A stretch of 64,000 nucleotides of DNA from G963677445 sp963678275 (GCA_963678275.1 OY782765.1:620001-684000), one strand, 5' to 3'. Positions 9,202 through 18,490 are shown, counted from the stretch's first letter. Numbers and translations are program-made. Notes: generated by a model from the letters alone, not told the origin.

Positions 9202-9284
9202 ACCTAAGCTGTTAGGGGTGCCTCATCTGAGGCTGAGAAAATACCCTTGAACCTGATCTGGATAATACCAGCGTAGGAAAACGG
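9202..9284 (+). promoter_or_regulatory. TPP (thiamine pyrophosphate) riboswitch
   Basis: Conserved THI-box elements appear in order: GGGGTGCC (9215-9222), CTGAGGCTGAGA, ATACCC, TTGAACCTGATCTGGATAAT, and ACCAGCGTAGG. The P1 helix can form between CCTAAGC (9203-9209) and GCGTAGG (9271-9277). Just downstream, AAAACGG (9278-9284) can pair with CCGTTTT (9307-9313) as an antiterminator, against the intrinsic terminator that follows. This predicts premature termination when TPP is abundant. It controls the TonB receptor, thiN and symporter operon. Confidence 0.95.
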
Positions 9285-9305
9285 AGGACTGTTAATCAGG
9301 TGCCG

Positions 9306-9329
9306 GCCGTTTTCTTAAACGGCTTTTTT
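9306..9329 (+). terminator. riboswitch-controlled intrinsic terminator
   Basis: Perfect stem GCCGTTT/AAACGGC with a TCTT loop (9306-9323), followed by six T (9324-9329). It lies 22 bases after the TPP aptamer and 24 bases before the receptor ATG, so it is the expression platform of the riboswitch. Confidence 0.9.
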
Positions 9330-9353
9330 ATTGATCTTAAAACAGGAGAAATA

Positions 9354-11849
9354 ATGAGATACCTGATTCTTTTTTTATTATTGAGTATTACTGCATGGGC
9401 GCAGTCAGAAAATATTTCCGGATTAGTTGTAAATAATGCTGAGGGAAGAGCAATTCCCGGTGTGAATATTTACATTAAAGGAGGAGGAAAAGGAACCGTT
9501 TCAGGGAAAGACGGGACATTTTCACTGGAGATTAATTCTAAAAAAGATATTATAGTATTCAGCCACGTTGCATATAAAAAGCTTGAATTAGAAGCGGTGG
9601 AAATAATAAATTCCGGATGGGAGAAATTTATTCTTGATACGAAGATATTTCCAGGGCAGACTGTGCTGATTGAAGGAGCGGTCGGAGAAAAGGGTGTAAC
9701 CCCTTTAACATTCTCCAAAATTGAAAGAAAAGATATTGAAACTGCTTATACAACCCAGGATATTCCGGAATACCTCAGTTACCTTCCCTCCACTACTTTT
9801 TATTCTGAAGGAGGAGCGGGATATGGTTATAATTATATCAGTATAAGGGGATTCGGGCAGAGAAGAATTTCGGTATCAATAAACGGAATTCCACAAAATG
9901 AACCTGAGGATCATAATGTCTACTGGCTCGATTTCCCCGATTTGCTGGAAAGCACAGGATTTATCCAGGTGCAGAGAGGAGCCGGATCGGGCATTACCGG
10001 TTATCCTTCAATAGGAGGATCAATAAATATTATAACTTCACCTTTCAGTGAAAAATCAGAGATGAAATTTTATTCATCTTACGGAAGTTATAATACCAGA
10101 AAATATGGTGTGGCCCTTTCGAGCGGCCTGATTGATAATAAATATTCTGTTTACTTTAAATTATCCCAACTGCTCAGCAGCGGTTACCGTGAAGGCAACT
10201 GGATTGATTTCAAATCCTATCATTTGTCAGCAGTTCGTTATGATGATAAGCTGACAACCCAATTAAATATATATGGCGGACCGGTGGCTGACGGGCTGGT
10301 TTATAACGGACTTCCCAAATTCGCGATCAATGACAGGGAATTAAGAAAGAAAAATTATTCCTGGTGGAGCGCTGATGATAATAATATAACGTATGCCGCC
10401 GAAAGACGTCCGGAAGAAATAGAAAATTTTTCACAGCCCCATTTCGAAATTTTAAATGAATACACACTAAATGATAATGTTACCCTTAACTCAGCTCTGT
10501 TCCTGGTGCTCGGTGAAGGATTTTTTGATTACGACGGAAGCTGGGGTTCATACTCCTATTTCAGAATTACCCCTGAAAACGGCTTTAATATCAATGAAGA
10601 TCCCACAACATTATACATGGGTGAGGCTCTTATCAGGGCGAAAGTTGAGAATAAACAATGGGGCTGGATACCGAGGATAAGTTATAAACATGGCGAGGGA
10701 AAACTAATAGTAGGGGGTGAATTTCGTTTTCACAATTCAGTGCATTGGGGGTCGATTAATTACGCCCAGTCAATCCCCGCGGGAGTAGGAAAGGATTACC
10801 GCTATTATTATTACGAGGGGAAAAAAGATATAGTGAATGTTTTTGCCAATGAAACTTACAATATCAACTCCCGGCTGAATATTCTCGCTGAAATTCAGCT
10901 TGCCTGGCACAGGTACGCCAGCGGTAATGAAAAATATCTTGATAACGAATTCTCTATCGATAACCTCTTTTTTAATCCCCGATTAGGGCTGAATTATAAA
11001 TTCAGCGATAATTTCAGCTCCTATCTTTCTTACGCTATGGTAAGTCGCGAGCCAAGGCTAAAGACATATTACGACGCAGCGGAATCCTCGGGCGGGGCTG
11101 TTCCTCAATTTGTTAAAAAGGGGGATGGATCATACGATTTTGATGATCCCCTGGTTAAACCGGAAAAAATGAACGCGATTGAATTAGGATGCACATACAG
11201 GACTAATCAGCTCGAATTAACATCTAATCTTTTTTATATGCATTTTACTGATGAGATTGTTAAAAATGGCCAGCTTGACCGATTCGGACAACCGGTTACC
11301 GGCAATATGGATAATACCGTTCATATGGGCCTTGAATTATCGGCAAATTACCATCTGAATGACTATATAGATATAATTGCCAACGGAACATACAGCCGTA
11401 ATTATATTTCAGATGGAAAAATTTATGTGAGTGACGCTAACTCCGCTACTCTCACAAGTGAAATAGATCTTACCGATAATGAAATCGGAGGTTTCCCTGA
11501 ATTGATGTTTAACGGTATTGTTCAGATGCAGTATAAGGGGGTTACAGGAAGATTTTATCTTAAATATGTCGGCGATTATTATTCAGATAATTACGGCGAC
11601 AAAATAGATGAGTATAATCAGCAGGTTCAGGGATTTACAGATTACAACGATAACAAGGTGGATTCCTGGTTTCTTATGAACTTTTTTGCAAGTTATGAAT
11701 TTGATATTAATCCTGTTTTCAGGAAAATTAAAACATTTATCCAGGTAAACAATATTTTCGACACTCTTTATGCTTCCACCGCTATAGGTAAGGAGTTTTT
11801 CCCCGGGGCTGAAAGGAATTTCCTCGCGGGTATTAGTCTGGGATTATAA
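9354..11849 (+). CDS. TonB-dependent outer-membrane receptor under TPP riboswitch control (putative thiamine receptor)
   Basis: An 831-residue receptor predicted to import a ligand through the outer membrane using TonB energy. A signal peptide (MRYLILFLLLSITAWAQ) is followed by a carboxypeptidase-regulatory-like domain (about 20-105), a plug domain (YISIRGFGQRRISVSINGIP) and a C-terminal beta-barrel ending near the stop. An upstream in-frame GTG at 9300 lies inside the terminator hairpin, so ATG 9354 with AGGAG at 9344-9348 is the start. The stop overlaps the thiN start. The riboswitch and the downstream kinase make thiamine or a precursor or phosphate of it the likely ligand; this is inference from context. 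Confidence 0.92.
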   Translation: MRYLILFLLLSITAWAQSENISGLVVNNAEGRAIPGVNIYIKGGGKGTVSGKDGTFSLEINSKKDIIVFSHVAYKKLELEAVEIINSGWEKFILDTKIFPGQTVLIEGAVGEKGVTPLTFSKIERKDIETAYTTQDIPEYLSYLPSTTFYSEGGAGYGYNYISIRGFGQRRISVSINGIPQNEPEDHNVYWLDFPDLLESTGFIQVQRGAGSGITGYPSIGGSINIITSPFSEKSEMKFYSSYGSYNTRKYGVALSSGLIDNKYSVYFKLSQLLSSGYREGNWIDFKSYHLSAVRYDDKLTTQLNIYGGPVADGLVYNGLPKFAINDRELRKKNYSWWSADDNNITYAAERRPEEIENFSQPHFEILNEYTLNDNVTLNSALFLVLGEGFFDYDGSWGSYSYFRITPENGFNINEDPTTLYMGEALIRAKVENKQWGWIPRISYKHGEGKLIVGGEFRFHNSVHWGSINYAQSIPAGVGKDYRYYYYEGKKDIVNVFANETYNINSRLNILAEIQLAWHRYASGNEKYLDNEFSIDNLFFNPRLGLNYKFSDNFSSYLSYAMVSREPRLKTYYDAAESSGGAVPQFVKKGDGSYDFDDPLVKPEKMNAIELGCTYRTNQLELTSNLFYMHFTDEIVKNGQLDRFGQPVTGNMDNTVHMGLELSANYHLNDYIDIIANGTYSRNYISDGKIYVSDANSATLTSEIDLTDNEIGGFPELMFNGIVQMQYKGVTGRFYLKYVGDYYSDNYGDKIDEYNQQVQGFTDYNDNKVDSWFLMNFFASYEFDINPVFRKIKTFIQVNNIFDTLYASTAIGKEFFPGAERNFLAGISLGL

Positions 11850-12511
11850 TGAAAAAATGTCAATTAATCGCTAATGGCGATCTGCCGGCAAAAGTACATC
11901 TGGATTACCTGGCCGGAATCGGATATCGCCAGATATTCTGCGCGGATGGAGGGGCAAACAGCGCTTCCAAATTAAATATTATCCCCGATTATATAATCGG
12001 GGATCTTGATTCTGTCTATCCGGAAGTTATTCTCAGATTTATTAATAATTCCACGATTATTAAATACCGGCGGCAGGATGACACCGATGTTGAAAAAGCG
12101 CTGAAATATATGATTAAATTGGGGTTTGGCGAAGTTGTTCTTTCGGGCGCGACCGGCGACCGGCTTGATCATTCATTTTGTAATATGGGAATTGTCCTTA
12201 AATTTTTTGACAGAATTAAAATTTATATTCTTCATAAGACATCTGTCCTCGCGGCATTCACCGGAAAGATAAGGATGAAAACAATACCTGGAGAAACCAT
12301 TTCGGTATATGGATTTGATGATAAAACAAAAATCAGTTCGAAGGGACTTAAATACCCTCTTAAAAATATTTCACTTCCATTCGGCAAAAAAGAGAGCACA
12401 AGCAACGAAGCTCTTGGCAGTGAGGTAACGCTGGATATCAGCGGGGGGGAAATTTTTGTAATAAGAGAGGTTGAGAACCTGGTAAATAATGATTTCATTT
12501 TCGCTGACTGA
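11849..12511 (+). CDS. thiN: thiamine pyrophosphokinase
   Basis: A 220-residue enzyme that pyrophosphorylates thiamine with ATP to give TPP, the riboswitch ligand. Visible motifs are CADGGANSA, PDYIIGDLDSV (metal-binding Asp residues), QDDTDVEKAL, and SGATGDRLDHSFCNMGIV, all in the order expected for TPK catalytic and substrate-binding regions. Length matches bacterial TPKs. The ATG overlaps the receptor stop (TAATG), so translation is coupled. As the enzyme that traps imported thiamine it fits between the outer-membrane receptor and the inner-membrane symporter. Confidence 0.95.
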   Translation: MKKCQLIANGDLPAKVHLDYLAGIGYRQIFCADGGANSASKLNIIPDYIIGDLDSVYPEVILRFINNSTIIKYRRQDDTDVEKALKYMIKLGFGEVVLSGATGDRLDHSFCNMGIVLKFFDRIKIYILHKTSVLAAFTGKIRMKTIPGETISVYGFDDKTKISSKGLKYPLKNISLPFGKKESTSNEALGSEVTLDISGGEIFVIREVENLVNNDFIFAD

Positions 12512-13868
12512 CATAATAATTATAGCGCTCTTTTTCCTGACTGTAATTCTGATTGGATTTATACCGGGAAAAAGTGATGATCAGGAGAGTTACCTTCTAT
12601 CAGGTAGAAAACTGGGTTTATTTCTTTTTGTTTTAACCAATGTCGCCACCTGGTATGGGGGAATTCTTGGCATTGGTGAATTTACATATAGTTATGGTAT
12701 ATTAAGCTGGGTTACGCAGGGATTGCCATATTATATTTTCGCTATTCTTTTCGCACTTTTTTTCGCCGGGAAAATAAGAAAAGCTTCCTTATTTACGATT
12801 CCCGATAAACTTGAGGAAAAATATGGAAGGAACGCCGGAATAATCTCATCAGCAATAATCTTTTTCCTGGTTTCTCCGGCGCCATACCTGTTAATGCTGG
12901 GAACACTTATCGCGGAAATATTTGGCGTATCGAAGATCATCGCCCTTATAGCGGGGGTATTTATCTCGGTTATATATCTCTTCCGGGGCGGGTATAAGTC
13001 CGATATATATACAGATGTCTTTCAGTTTTTCGTAATGTTCGCCGGATTTATTATCCTTCTTGTAAGTGTATGGAGTAATACAGGGGGATATGAATTCCTT
13101 GAAAACAATCTGCCAGCGACACATTTACAATTTACAGGGGGAACAGGATGGTTATATATTCTCGTCTGGTTTTTTATCGCGCTCTGGACATTTACAGATC
13201 CCGGTTTTCACCAGAGATGTTACGCGGCTAAAGATAGTAAAACAGCGGTGAAAGGAATTATAATTTCAGTTTTTTTCTGGGCTTTATTCGATTTCCTTAC
13301 AACCTCAACGGGTCTCTATTCAAGGGCTGTACTGCCGAATGTGGAAAATCCTTCTCTCGCTTTTCCGCTGCTGGCTGAACATACACTTTCACCGGGATTA
13401 AAAGGCATTTTTTATGCTGCCCTTTTCGCGACAATTATATCCACCCTGAACAGTTTCCTTTTCCTGAGCGCGACCACTTTCAGCAGGGATCTCATAATGA
13501 AAATTTCAGGAAACAGGGATGAGAGCAAAATTGTGAAAAACAGCAGATTAGGATTGTTTGTTTCTTCGGCAATAGCGGTTGTCATAGCTTATTATGTTGA
13601 CAGCATTATTGAAATCTGGTACCTGACAGGAAGTATATGTATACCAGGAATAATATTTTTAATCGCGGGCGCTTATTATGAAAAACTGAGAATTCCTGAA
13701 AAATTTGTTCTTCCTGAAATCATTATTCCTGTTTTAATGAGTATTGTATGGATTTTTTTCAGGGAAAACATTCTGGCAGAAGTTGAGCCGATGATCATAG
13801 GAATGTTTACCGCTTTAATAATTCATACTTCCGGGATAATTTATAAAAAGAGGATTATTAAAAAATAA
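12489..13868 (+). CDS. sodium:solute symporter (SSS family), putative thiamine transporter
   Basis: A 459-residue polytopic inner-membrane protein with about 12-13 hydrophobic helices. SSS-family features include ESYLLSGRKLGLFLFVLTN near residue 35, then WYGGILGIGEFTYSYG, and ALFATIISTLNSFLFLSATTFSRD (shown in part; the Na2-site Ser/Thr region). The start lies 23 bases inside thiN, so both are on one transcript controlled by the TPP riboswitch. SSS proteins import many solutes with Na+; assignment to thiamine or a precursor is by operon context only. In Bacteroides the comparable slot is filled by a PnuT-type transporter. Confidence 0.9.
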   Translation: MISFSLTDIIIIALFFLTVILIGFIPGKSDDQESYLLSGRKLGLFLFVLTNVATWYGGILGIGEFTYSYGILSWVTQGLPYYIFAILFALFFAGKIRKASLFTIPDKLEEKYGRNAGIISSAIIFFLVSPAPYLLMLGTLIAEIFGVSKIIALIAGVFISVIYLFRGGYKSDIYTDVFQFFVMFAGFIILLVSVWSNTGGYEFLENNLPATHLQFTGGTGWLYILVWFFIALWTFTDPGFHQRCYAAKDSKTAVKGIIISVFFWALFDFLTTSTGLYSRAVLPNVENPSLAFPLLAEHTLSPGLKGIFYAALFATIISTLNSFLFLSATTFSRDLIMKISGNRDESKIVKNSRLGLFVSSAIAVVIAYYVDSIIEIWYLTGSICIPGIIFLIAGAYYEKLRIPEKFVLPEIIIPVLMSIVWIFFRENILAEVEPMIIGMFTALIIHTSGIIYKKRIIKK

Positions 13869-13916
13869 AATACATGCCTATATTAGTGTAAAAGAAATAA
13901 CAAGATTTGCGGTAGG

Positions 13917-14852
13917 ATGTCAGAAGAAAATCAACTAAGTTTATTTGGTCAGGAAGATGTCAAACCCCCGGCATCAAAAAAAAGAAAAGAAGGGAAAAGT
14001 AAAAAACTGCTGAAACCTGTTTTAGAGGAGAAATTTACTGTTTTTAAAGAAAAAGCTGCCGGACTCGCTAAGTTAATCGATGAAGCTGAATCGAGGATTA
14101 AACTCTATGATGAGAAGCTTGGTAATCTGAAATATGAAACACTGAAATCATACGGTTCAGTTTTAAAGATTCTTTTCAGAGGATTAAACGGGGGATACTA
14201 TACAACAGATGAGAAGGAGAATCTGAGGATAATTATTGATTATATCATTAATAGTCTGAGTGATGAGTTTGCTTATGAAAAAGAGGCAATGCTCGCTGAA
14301 TACAACATTACTGAAAAAAAAGAGCAGGCGGCCAGAAAAACAATCAAAACCAGGATGACTGAGAAAGTAAAATATATCTTTGAAGAATCATCGGGAGAAA
14401 ATGAGAGTGTTGAGAAAGAATTTCCGGAACTGTTAAAGCTGGCAGATCAGGAAATAACAGATGGTGATGGTGAAAATAATAAAACTGAAGAAAATGATAA
14501 TTATGTGATTTATGAGAATCTGATCGACTATCTGTTAGAGAGCGATAAAATAGAAACTGAAAAATTCAGGAAAAAGAGCAGTGAGAGGCTGATCATCTTT
14601 CTTGACCAGATTTTGCACGATCTTGATGAGGAAATCGAATATATCAGGTATCAGTATTATGGGGGGATATATGAACGTTTGTCGGGCGACCGGGAAGATA
14701 TTGAACAGGAACTTGAAGAATGCGCGGAAAAGATTAAAGAAGACTTTGAGAAATCGGGAAAACTTAATATGGCTCTCGGTAACAGAAAATTTATTCTGCA
14801 GCTAATAAACGAAATGGGAAATAATGATATAAGGGAGCTTTTACCACTCTGA
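13917..14852 (+). CDS. uncharacterised charged, coiled-coil-rich protein
   Basis: A 311-residue protein I do not recognise. It starts MSEENQLSLFGQED, has a Lys-rich stretch (about 20-36), and then is highly charged with long predicted helices (DEAESRIKLYDEKL, EYIRYQYYGGIYERL, EQELEECAEKIKEDF). No signal peptide or membrane segment is visible, so it is probably cytosolic. A hairpin overlaps its stop. It stands between the thiamine operon and the convergent pdaD operon, 48 bases after the symporter stop, so it may be read from that transcript. No function is claimed. Confidence 0.75.
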   Translation: MSEENQLSLFGQEDVKPPASKKRKEGKSKKLLKPVLEEKFTVFKEKAAGLAKLIDEAESRIKLYDEKLGNLKYETLKSYGSVLKILFRGLNGGYYTTDEKENLRIIIDYIINSLSDEFAYEKEAMLAEYNITEKKEQAARKTIKTRMTEKVKYIFEESSGENESVEKEFPELLKLADQEITDGDGENNKTEENDNYVIYENLIDYLLESDKIETEKFRKKSSERLIIFLDQILHDLDEEIEYIRYQYYGGIYERLSGDREDIEQELEECAEKIKEDFEKSGKLNMALGNRKFILQLINEMGNNDIRELLPL

Positions 14853-14862
14853 AAAAGCTCCC
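14833..14862. terminator. hairpin between convergent genes
   Basis: GGGAGCTTTT (14833-14842) pairs exactly with AAAAGCTCCC (14853-14862), overlapping the stop codon of the upstream gene and lying 8 bases from the stop of pdaD. No clear T-run follows on either strand, so this is a weak or bidirectional terminator at best. Confidence 0.45.
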
Positions 14863-14869
14863 GGAAAAA

Positions 14870-15415
14870 TCAGGGCAATAAAATTGCCGCAGCGATAACT
14901 GTTGTCCACAAACCGGTTTTTTCACCTCTTGCCGATTTTGTAATATTTGAAGTGTTAACAATTTTGCCCGACATCTTAAAAACCTGTTCCTTTTCATTCC
15001 AGGCTTCATCAGGATTAAAATCGATACCGAGTGTAGTGGCGAGCATTGACGCAGCCAAATCTTCGGCGTAATCACCCGAAAATTTTTCTGTCTGACCAAA
15101 AGGATGATGTTCGGAAAGATATCCAAACATTGATTTATCTTTCGGAATGGCAACGCCGATTGAAGCGGCGATTAATCTGTTTGGCTCGTTTGTAGCGTTA
15201 CGGGCCATAACGGTGTGAATAATCTGACCAGGTGTCATTTCCGAAATACCCGCTTCGACTGAAACCTTCTTACAGTTAACCGGATAAATGCTGCTCACCG
15301 ATACAAGGTTATATTTCTCAATTCTCGCGTCCCTGAGGGCAGCTTCAAACGAGGCAAGGTATTCTTTCTCCCTGCCAACACCTTTTGTGAAAAAAATTTT
15401 AGTTGGAACGTACAA
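14870..15415 (-). CDS. pdaD: pyruvoyl-dependent arginine decarboxylase
   Basis: A 181-residue proenzyme that self-cleaves to form a pyruvoyl cofactor and decarboxylates arginine to agmatine, an entry to polyamine synthesis. The cleavage region NLVSVSSIYP matches the family's VSS site, so cleavage should fall between Ser41 and Ser42 to give a short beta chain and an alpha chain with N-terminal pyruvoyl. Other family features are GQIIHTVMARNATNEPNR and the C-terminal segment through FKMSGKIVN. Length is as expected. It is last in a minus-strand set smpB-tyrS-pdaD, 5 bases from tyrS. Confidence 0.94.
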   Translation of the reverse strand: MYVPTKIFFTKGVGREKEYLASFEAALRDARIEKYNLVSVSSIYPVNCKKVSVEAGISEMTPGQIIHTVMARNATNEPNRLIAASIGVAIPKDKSMFGYLSEHHPFGQTEKFSGDYAEDLAASMLATTLGIDFNPDEAWNEKEQVFKMSGKIVNTSNITKSARGEKTGLWTTVIAAAILLP

Positions 15416-15420
15416 TTATT

Positions 15421-16653
15421 TTACTCTCCGATGTTTTTAATAATTTTAATAAATTTTCTTTTACCGACCTTTAACACCTTTTCACCCTCAATCTTCACAT
15501 TAGTGTTAAAATCGGTTATTTTTTCAGAATCATAGGAAACCCCGCCCTGTTTAACCAGTCTTCTCGCTTCACCATTGGATGCAGCGAAGCCGACTAATGT
15601 AATCAGTTCAATAATATTAATTTCGTCGAGATCGAAACTTTTTTCAGGTATATCATCGGGGATACCTTTCTTTATGAAAACTTTGTCAAACTCCTCGATC
15701 GCTTTATCCGCGTCCGCTTCGGAATAATACATGGAAACCAGTTTCCTGCCAAGCTGCCTTTTTATATCCCTCGGATTTTCCCCTTTTTTGATCGCTTCAC
15801 TCAGTTCTTTAATTTCAGATGGCTGCAGGTCTGTTGTCAATTCGTAGTAGGTAATTAGCAATTCATCGGGGATGGATAATGTTTTGCCGAATATATCTTT
15901 GGGACTTTCACTGATTCCTATATAATTGCCGAGAGATTTACTCATCTTTTCTGTTCCGTCAGTGCCGACAAGAAGGGGCATAGTCAGGATAACCTGTGGT
16001 TCGAGACCATTTTCCCTCTGAATATCTCTGCCGACCAGCAGATTAAATTTCTGATCGGTTCCTCCAAGCTCCACATCACTTTCTATGGCAACGGAATCCT
16101 GCGCCTGGGCGAGAGGATACAAAATTTCATGCATGCTGATTGGTATGCCCGATTTGAAGCGATTTGTGAAATCATCTCTTTCGAGCATTCTCGCGACTGT
16201 ATATTTTGAAGATAACCTGATAACATCTTCAAAACCCATTTTACCAAGCCAGGCAGAGTTATATTCAATTTGTAATGTGTTCATATCAAGAATTTTTGCT
16301 GCCTGTTCAATATAGGTGGCGGCGAATTCTTTTGTTTCTTCGGCTGTAAGAGGCGGGCGTGTGCTGTTTCTGCCCGAGGGATCACCTATCATGGCGGTAA
16401 AATCACCAATAATTAATATCGACTGGTGACCAAGCTGTTGAAACTGAGCAAGTTTTCTTAAGACAACTGAATGCCCGAGATGAAGATCAGGTTTCGTTGG
16501 ATCACAACCAAGTTTTATATTGAGTTTTTTCCCTTTCTTTATAGAATCGGTGATTTTTTTTTCAAGTTCTTCCTGGGGAATTATTTCCACAGCTCCCTGA
16601 CTAATCAGGTCCATCTGTTCATTCAGTGTCGGAAAATTAAACTTATTACTCAA
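15421..16653 (-). CDS. tyrS: tyrosyl-tRNA synthetase
   Basis: A 410-residue class I aminoacyl-tRNA synthetase charging tRNA-Tyr. The HIGH motif appears as HLGH in KPDLHLGHSVVLRKL, the KMSKS motif as GTEKMSKSLGN, and tyrosine-binding residues in the IGDFTAMIGDPSGR region. A C-terminal S4 domain (about 345-410, ARRLVKQGGVSYD) binds tRNA. Length and motif spacing fit the TyrZ-like bacterial subgroup. It lies between smpB and pdaD on the minus strand. No T-box leader is seen upstream, and none is expected in this lineage. Confidence 0.97.
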   Translation of the reverse strand: MSNKFNFPTLNEQMDLISQGAVEIIPQEELEKKITDSIKKGKKLNIKLGCDPTKPDLHLGHSVVLRKLAQFQQLGHQSILIIGDFTAMIGDPSGRNSTRPPLTAEETKEFAATYIEQAAKILDMNTLQIEYNSAWLGKMGFEDVIRLSSKYTVARMLERDDFTNRFKSGIPISMHEILYPLAQAQDSVAIESDVELGGTDQKFNLLVGRDIQRENGLEPQVILTMPLLVGTDGTEKMSKSLGNYIGISESPKDIFGKTLSIPDELLITYYELTTDLQPSEIKELSEAIKKGENPRDIKRQLGRKLVSMYYSEADADKAIEEFDKVFIKKGIPDDIPEKSFDLDEINIIELITLVGFAASNGEARRLVKQGGVSYDSEKITDFNTNVKIEGEKVLKVGKRKFIKIIKNIGE

Positions 16654-16669
16654 ATCAACTCCTTTATTC

Positions 16670-17128
16670 TTAGAATTTCATTTTTCTCTGCAAATCACGT
16701 TTCGCGTCTTTTTCGGCAATATCATCACGTTTGTCGTAACTTTTTTTACCTTTAGCGACGGCAAGCTCCACTTTGGCCTTGCCATTTTTGAAATAGAGCC
16801 TTAACGGCACCAGGGTGTTGCCTTTTTCATGTACCGCCTTAAAAAGTTTTCTTATTTCACTTTTATTAAGCAGCAGTTTTCTGTTTCGATGGGGATCATG
16901 GTTGTTAATATTTCCAAAATCGTATACGCCGATATGCGCGTTGATCAGCCATACCTCACCATCTTTAATGGACCCGTAACTATCGACCAGATTGGCCTTG
17001 TTTTGACGAAGAGCCTTAACTTCAGTGCCAAGCAATGATAGCCCCGCCTCATAAGTTGTATGGATAAAATACTCATGACGGGCTTTTCTGTTAACGGTTA
17101 TATTTTTTTCACTTATATTATCAGTCAT
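16670..17128 (-). CDS. smpB: SsrA-binding protein SmpB
   Basis: A 152-residue partner of tmRNA that delivers it to stalled ribosomes. Conserved family segments are visible: NRKARHEYFIHTTYEAGLSL, GTEVKALRQNKANLVDSY, and HDPHRNRKLLLNKSEI, with a basic C-terminal tail (KSYDKRDDIAEKDAKRDLQ) that acts in the decoding centre. The open frame extends upstream to 17248, but that extension is hydrophobic and unrelated; ATG at 17126-17128 (MTDNISEKN) gives the family length. The tmRNA gene itself is not in the window. Confidence 0.96.
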   Translation of the reverse strand: MTDNISEKNITVNRKARHEYFIHTTYEAGLSLLGTEVKALRQNKANLVDSYGSIKDGEVWLINAHIGVYDFGNINNHDPHRNRKLLLNKSEIRKLFKAVHEKGNTLVPLRLYFKNGKAKVELAVAKGKKSYDKRDDIAEKDAKRDLQRKMKF

Positions 17129-17263
17129 ATAAAACCAAAATAAACTCTGTAATTTATTTTTCCGGAACCAAAAAAGCAAGGAAAGTAAAGGTAAAAAATA
17201 TTTTATGTTTTCCATATAATTTATATCTTTCCCTCCGGAAATACACAAAAATTGGATTTTAAA

Positions 17264-18127
17264 ATGAAAAAAGCTGTCATCTGCCTGATAATATTATTGC
17301 TTGTTGCGGCATGTGCCAATGAAAGAACAAAAAACCCCAGCCACAAAGCGGAAACTGATAATGGGAAATTTTTCTTCCTGATAAAAGAGGATATTAAAAA
17401 CGGAGCGCATCACACAAGCCATTCAGAAATATTTGGGAAGTATGTAGAGGGATATAATAAATTTATTCTGGAAGGTATCGATAAAGTACAAAAAACAGCG
17501 CCTGAAGGAGGAGGTTATTTTATCGGGATAAAGGCCGATCCTCCCGAGTCGCCTCTCGGATATAAATTGAAACTTTTTGGCCGAACCTTACTTGATCTGG
17601 AAAGAAAGACGAGCTATTGCAGCGGCTCAACTTACGGAGCCTTTATTGAAGCGCTTAACATGATATTTCCCGGAGGGGCGGAGCGGCTTAGTGACGACAG
17701 GTATGAATCGCTCAGAATGCAGGAACCTGACGGGGGGAGAAGAAATGACGGAGTGAAATTCTGGGGTAAATGGAATGATGATGGTTTTGGAACCCAATTT
17801 GCCCTGGTTCAATATTCCGGCATGGGTGAGGAGATAAAACCTTCCAGCGCCCGCCCCGGAGATTTTGTTAATATTTCGTGGAAAAACGGCGGCGGTCACT
17901 CGGTGGTTTTTCTCGGCTGGCGCCGTGATGAGGAAAATCAGGATCATATTGTTTACTGGTCAAGTCAGAAAGGAACGGATGGATATGGCGACCAGGTTGT
18001 ATCCCTGGAGAGAATTAAGGAGGTGAAGTTTGTAAGACTTACTAATCCGGAAAAACTTTTTTCATTTGACGTGAATACAGATTACACCAGAGATATCCCC
18101 GGGGATGAAATTATTATGACAGATTGA
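17264..18127 (+). CDS. lipoprotein with NlpC/P60- or CHAP-like papain-fold features
   Basis: A 287-residue predicted lipoprotein: MKKAVICLIILLLVAACA gives a lipobox with Cys at residue 18. A catalytic-type Cys119 sits in TSYCSGSTYGAF and a His212 in NGGGHSVVFLGW, after a PGDFVNISW segment; this Cys...PGD...GHS-VVF order is typical of amidase/peptidase papain-like folds acting on peptidoglycan peptides. The C-terminal part includes IVYWSSQ. No close family is recognised and the enzyme activity is inferred. TTG at 17252 is an alternative start, but ATG 17264 gives the better signal peptide. It is divergent from smpB. Confidence 0.75.
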   Translation: MKKAVICLIILLLVAACANERTKNPSHKAETDNGKFFFLIKEDIKNGAHHTSHSEIFGKYVEGYNKFILEGIDKVQKTAPEGGGYFIGIKADPPESPLGYKLKLFGRTLLDLERKTSYCSGSTYGAFIEALNMIFPGGAERLSDDRYESLRMQEPDGGRRNDGVKFWGKWNDDGFGTQFALVQYSGMGEEIKPSSARPGDFVNISWKNGGGHSVVFLGWRRDEENQDHIVYWSSQKGTDGYGDQVVSLERIKEVKFVRLTNPEKLFSFDVNTDYTRDIPGDEIIMTD

Positions 18128-18430
18128 CTGAAATGCCGCGAACCGGGCAGATCAGGGATAAAATAATTATTATAATCAGATTGAGATAACGGTACTTTAA
18201 TTATTGTGGAAACCAGCGTAATGATAGTGCCTTATTTTGTTTGAAGTTTACTCATTATTCATTGCGGTTTGGCCGTGATAATATTTCTGCCTGCGAAGTT
18301 ATTCAGAAAATATTTTTTTATTAAAAATCCAAATGAACATTAGGCGACTTCATAATAATATTCTGGTTTTTTGTAGCAGAATTTTGAATTTCCAGAAAAA
18401 AAATGAGTCGTTTTCGCAGGATTACGATTA

Positions 18431-18472
18431 TTCCGTAAGGAGTTAAATTCAACGCAAAATGGAAAAATATTT
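18431..18472 (+). repeat. dispersed 42-nt intergenic repeat, copy 2
   Basis: TTCCGTAAGGAGTTAAATTC followed by AACGCAAAATGGAAAAATAT. It matches the copies at 8897, 24427 and 28279 through the AGGAG..AAATTC..CGCAAA core. Confidence 0.6.
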
Positions 18473-18490
18473 CATGAACACAGCCGGTGG

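Noticed and set aside
9300..9353. Upstream GTG start for the TonB receptor
   Set aside because: It lies within the riboswitch terminator hairpin, and ATG 9354 has a ribosome-binding site and a proper signal peptide.
17129..17248. 40-residue N-terminal extension of SmpB
   Set aside because: Hydrophobic, unrelated to SmpB, and the family length is met from ATG 17128.
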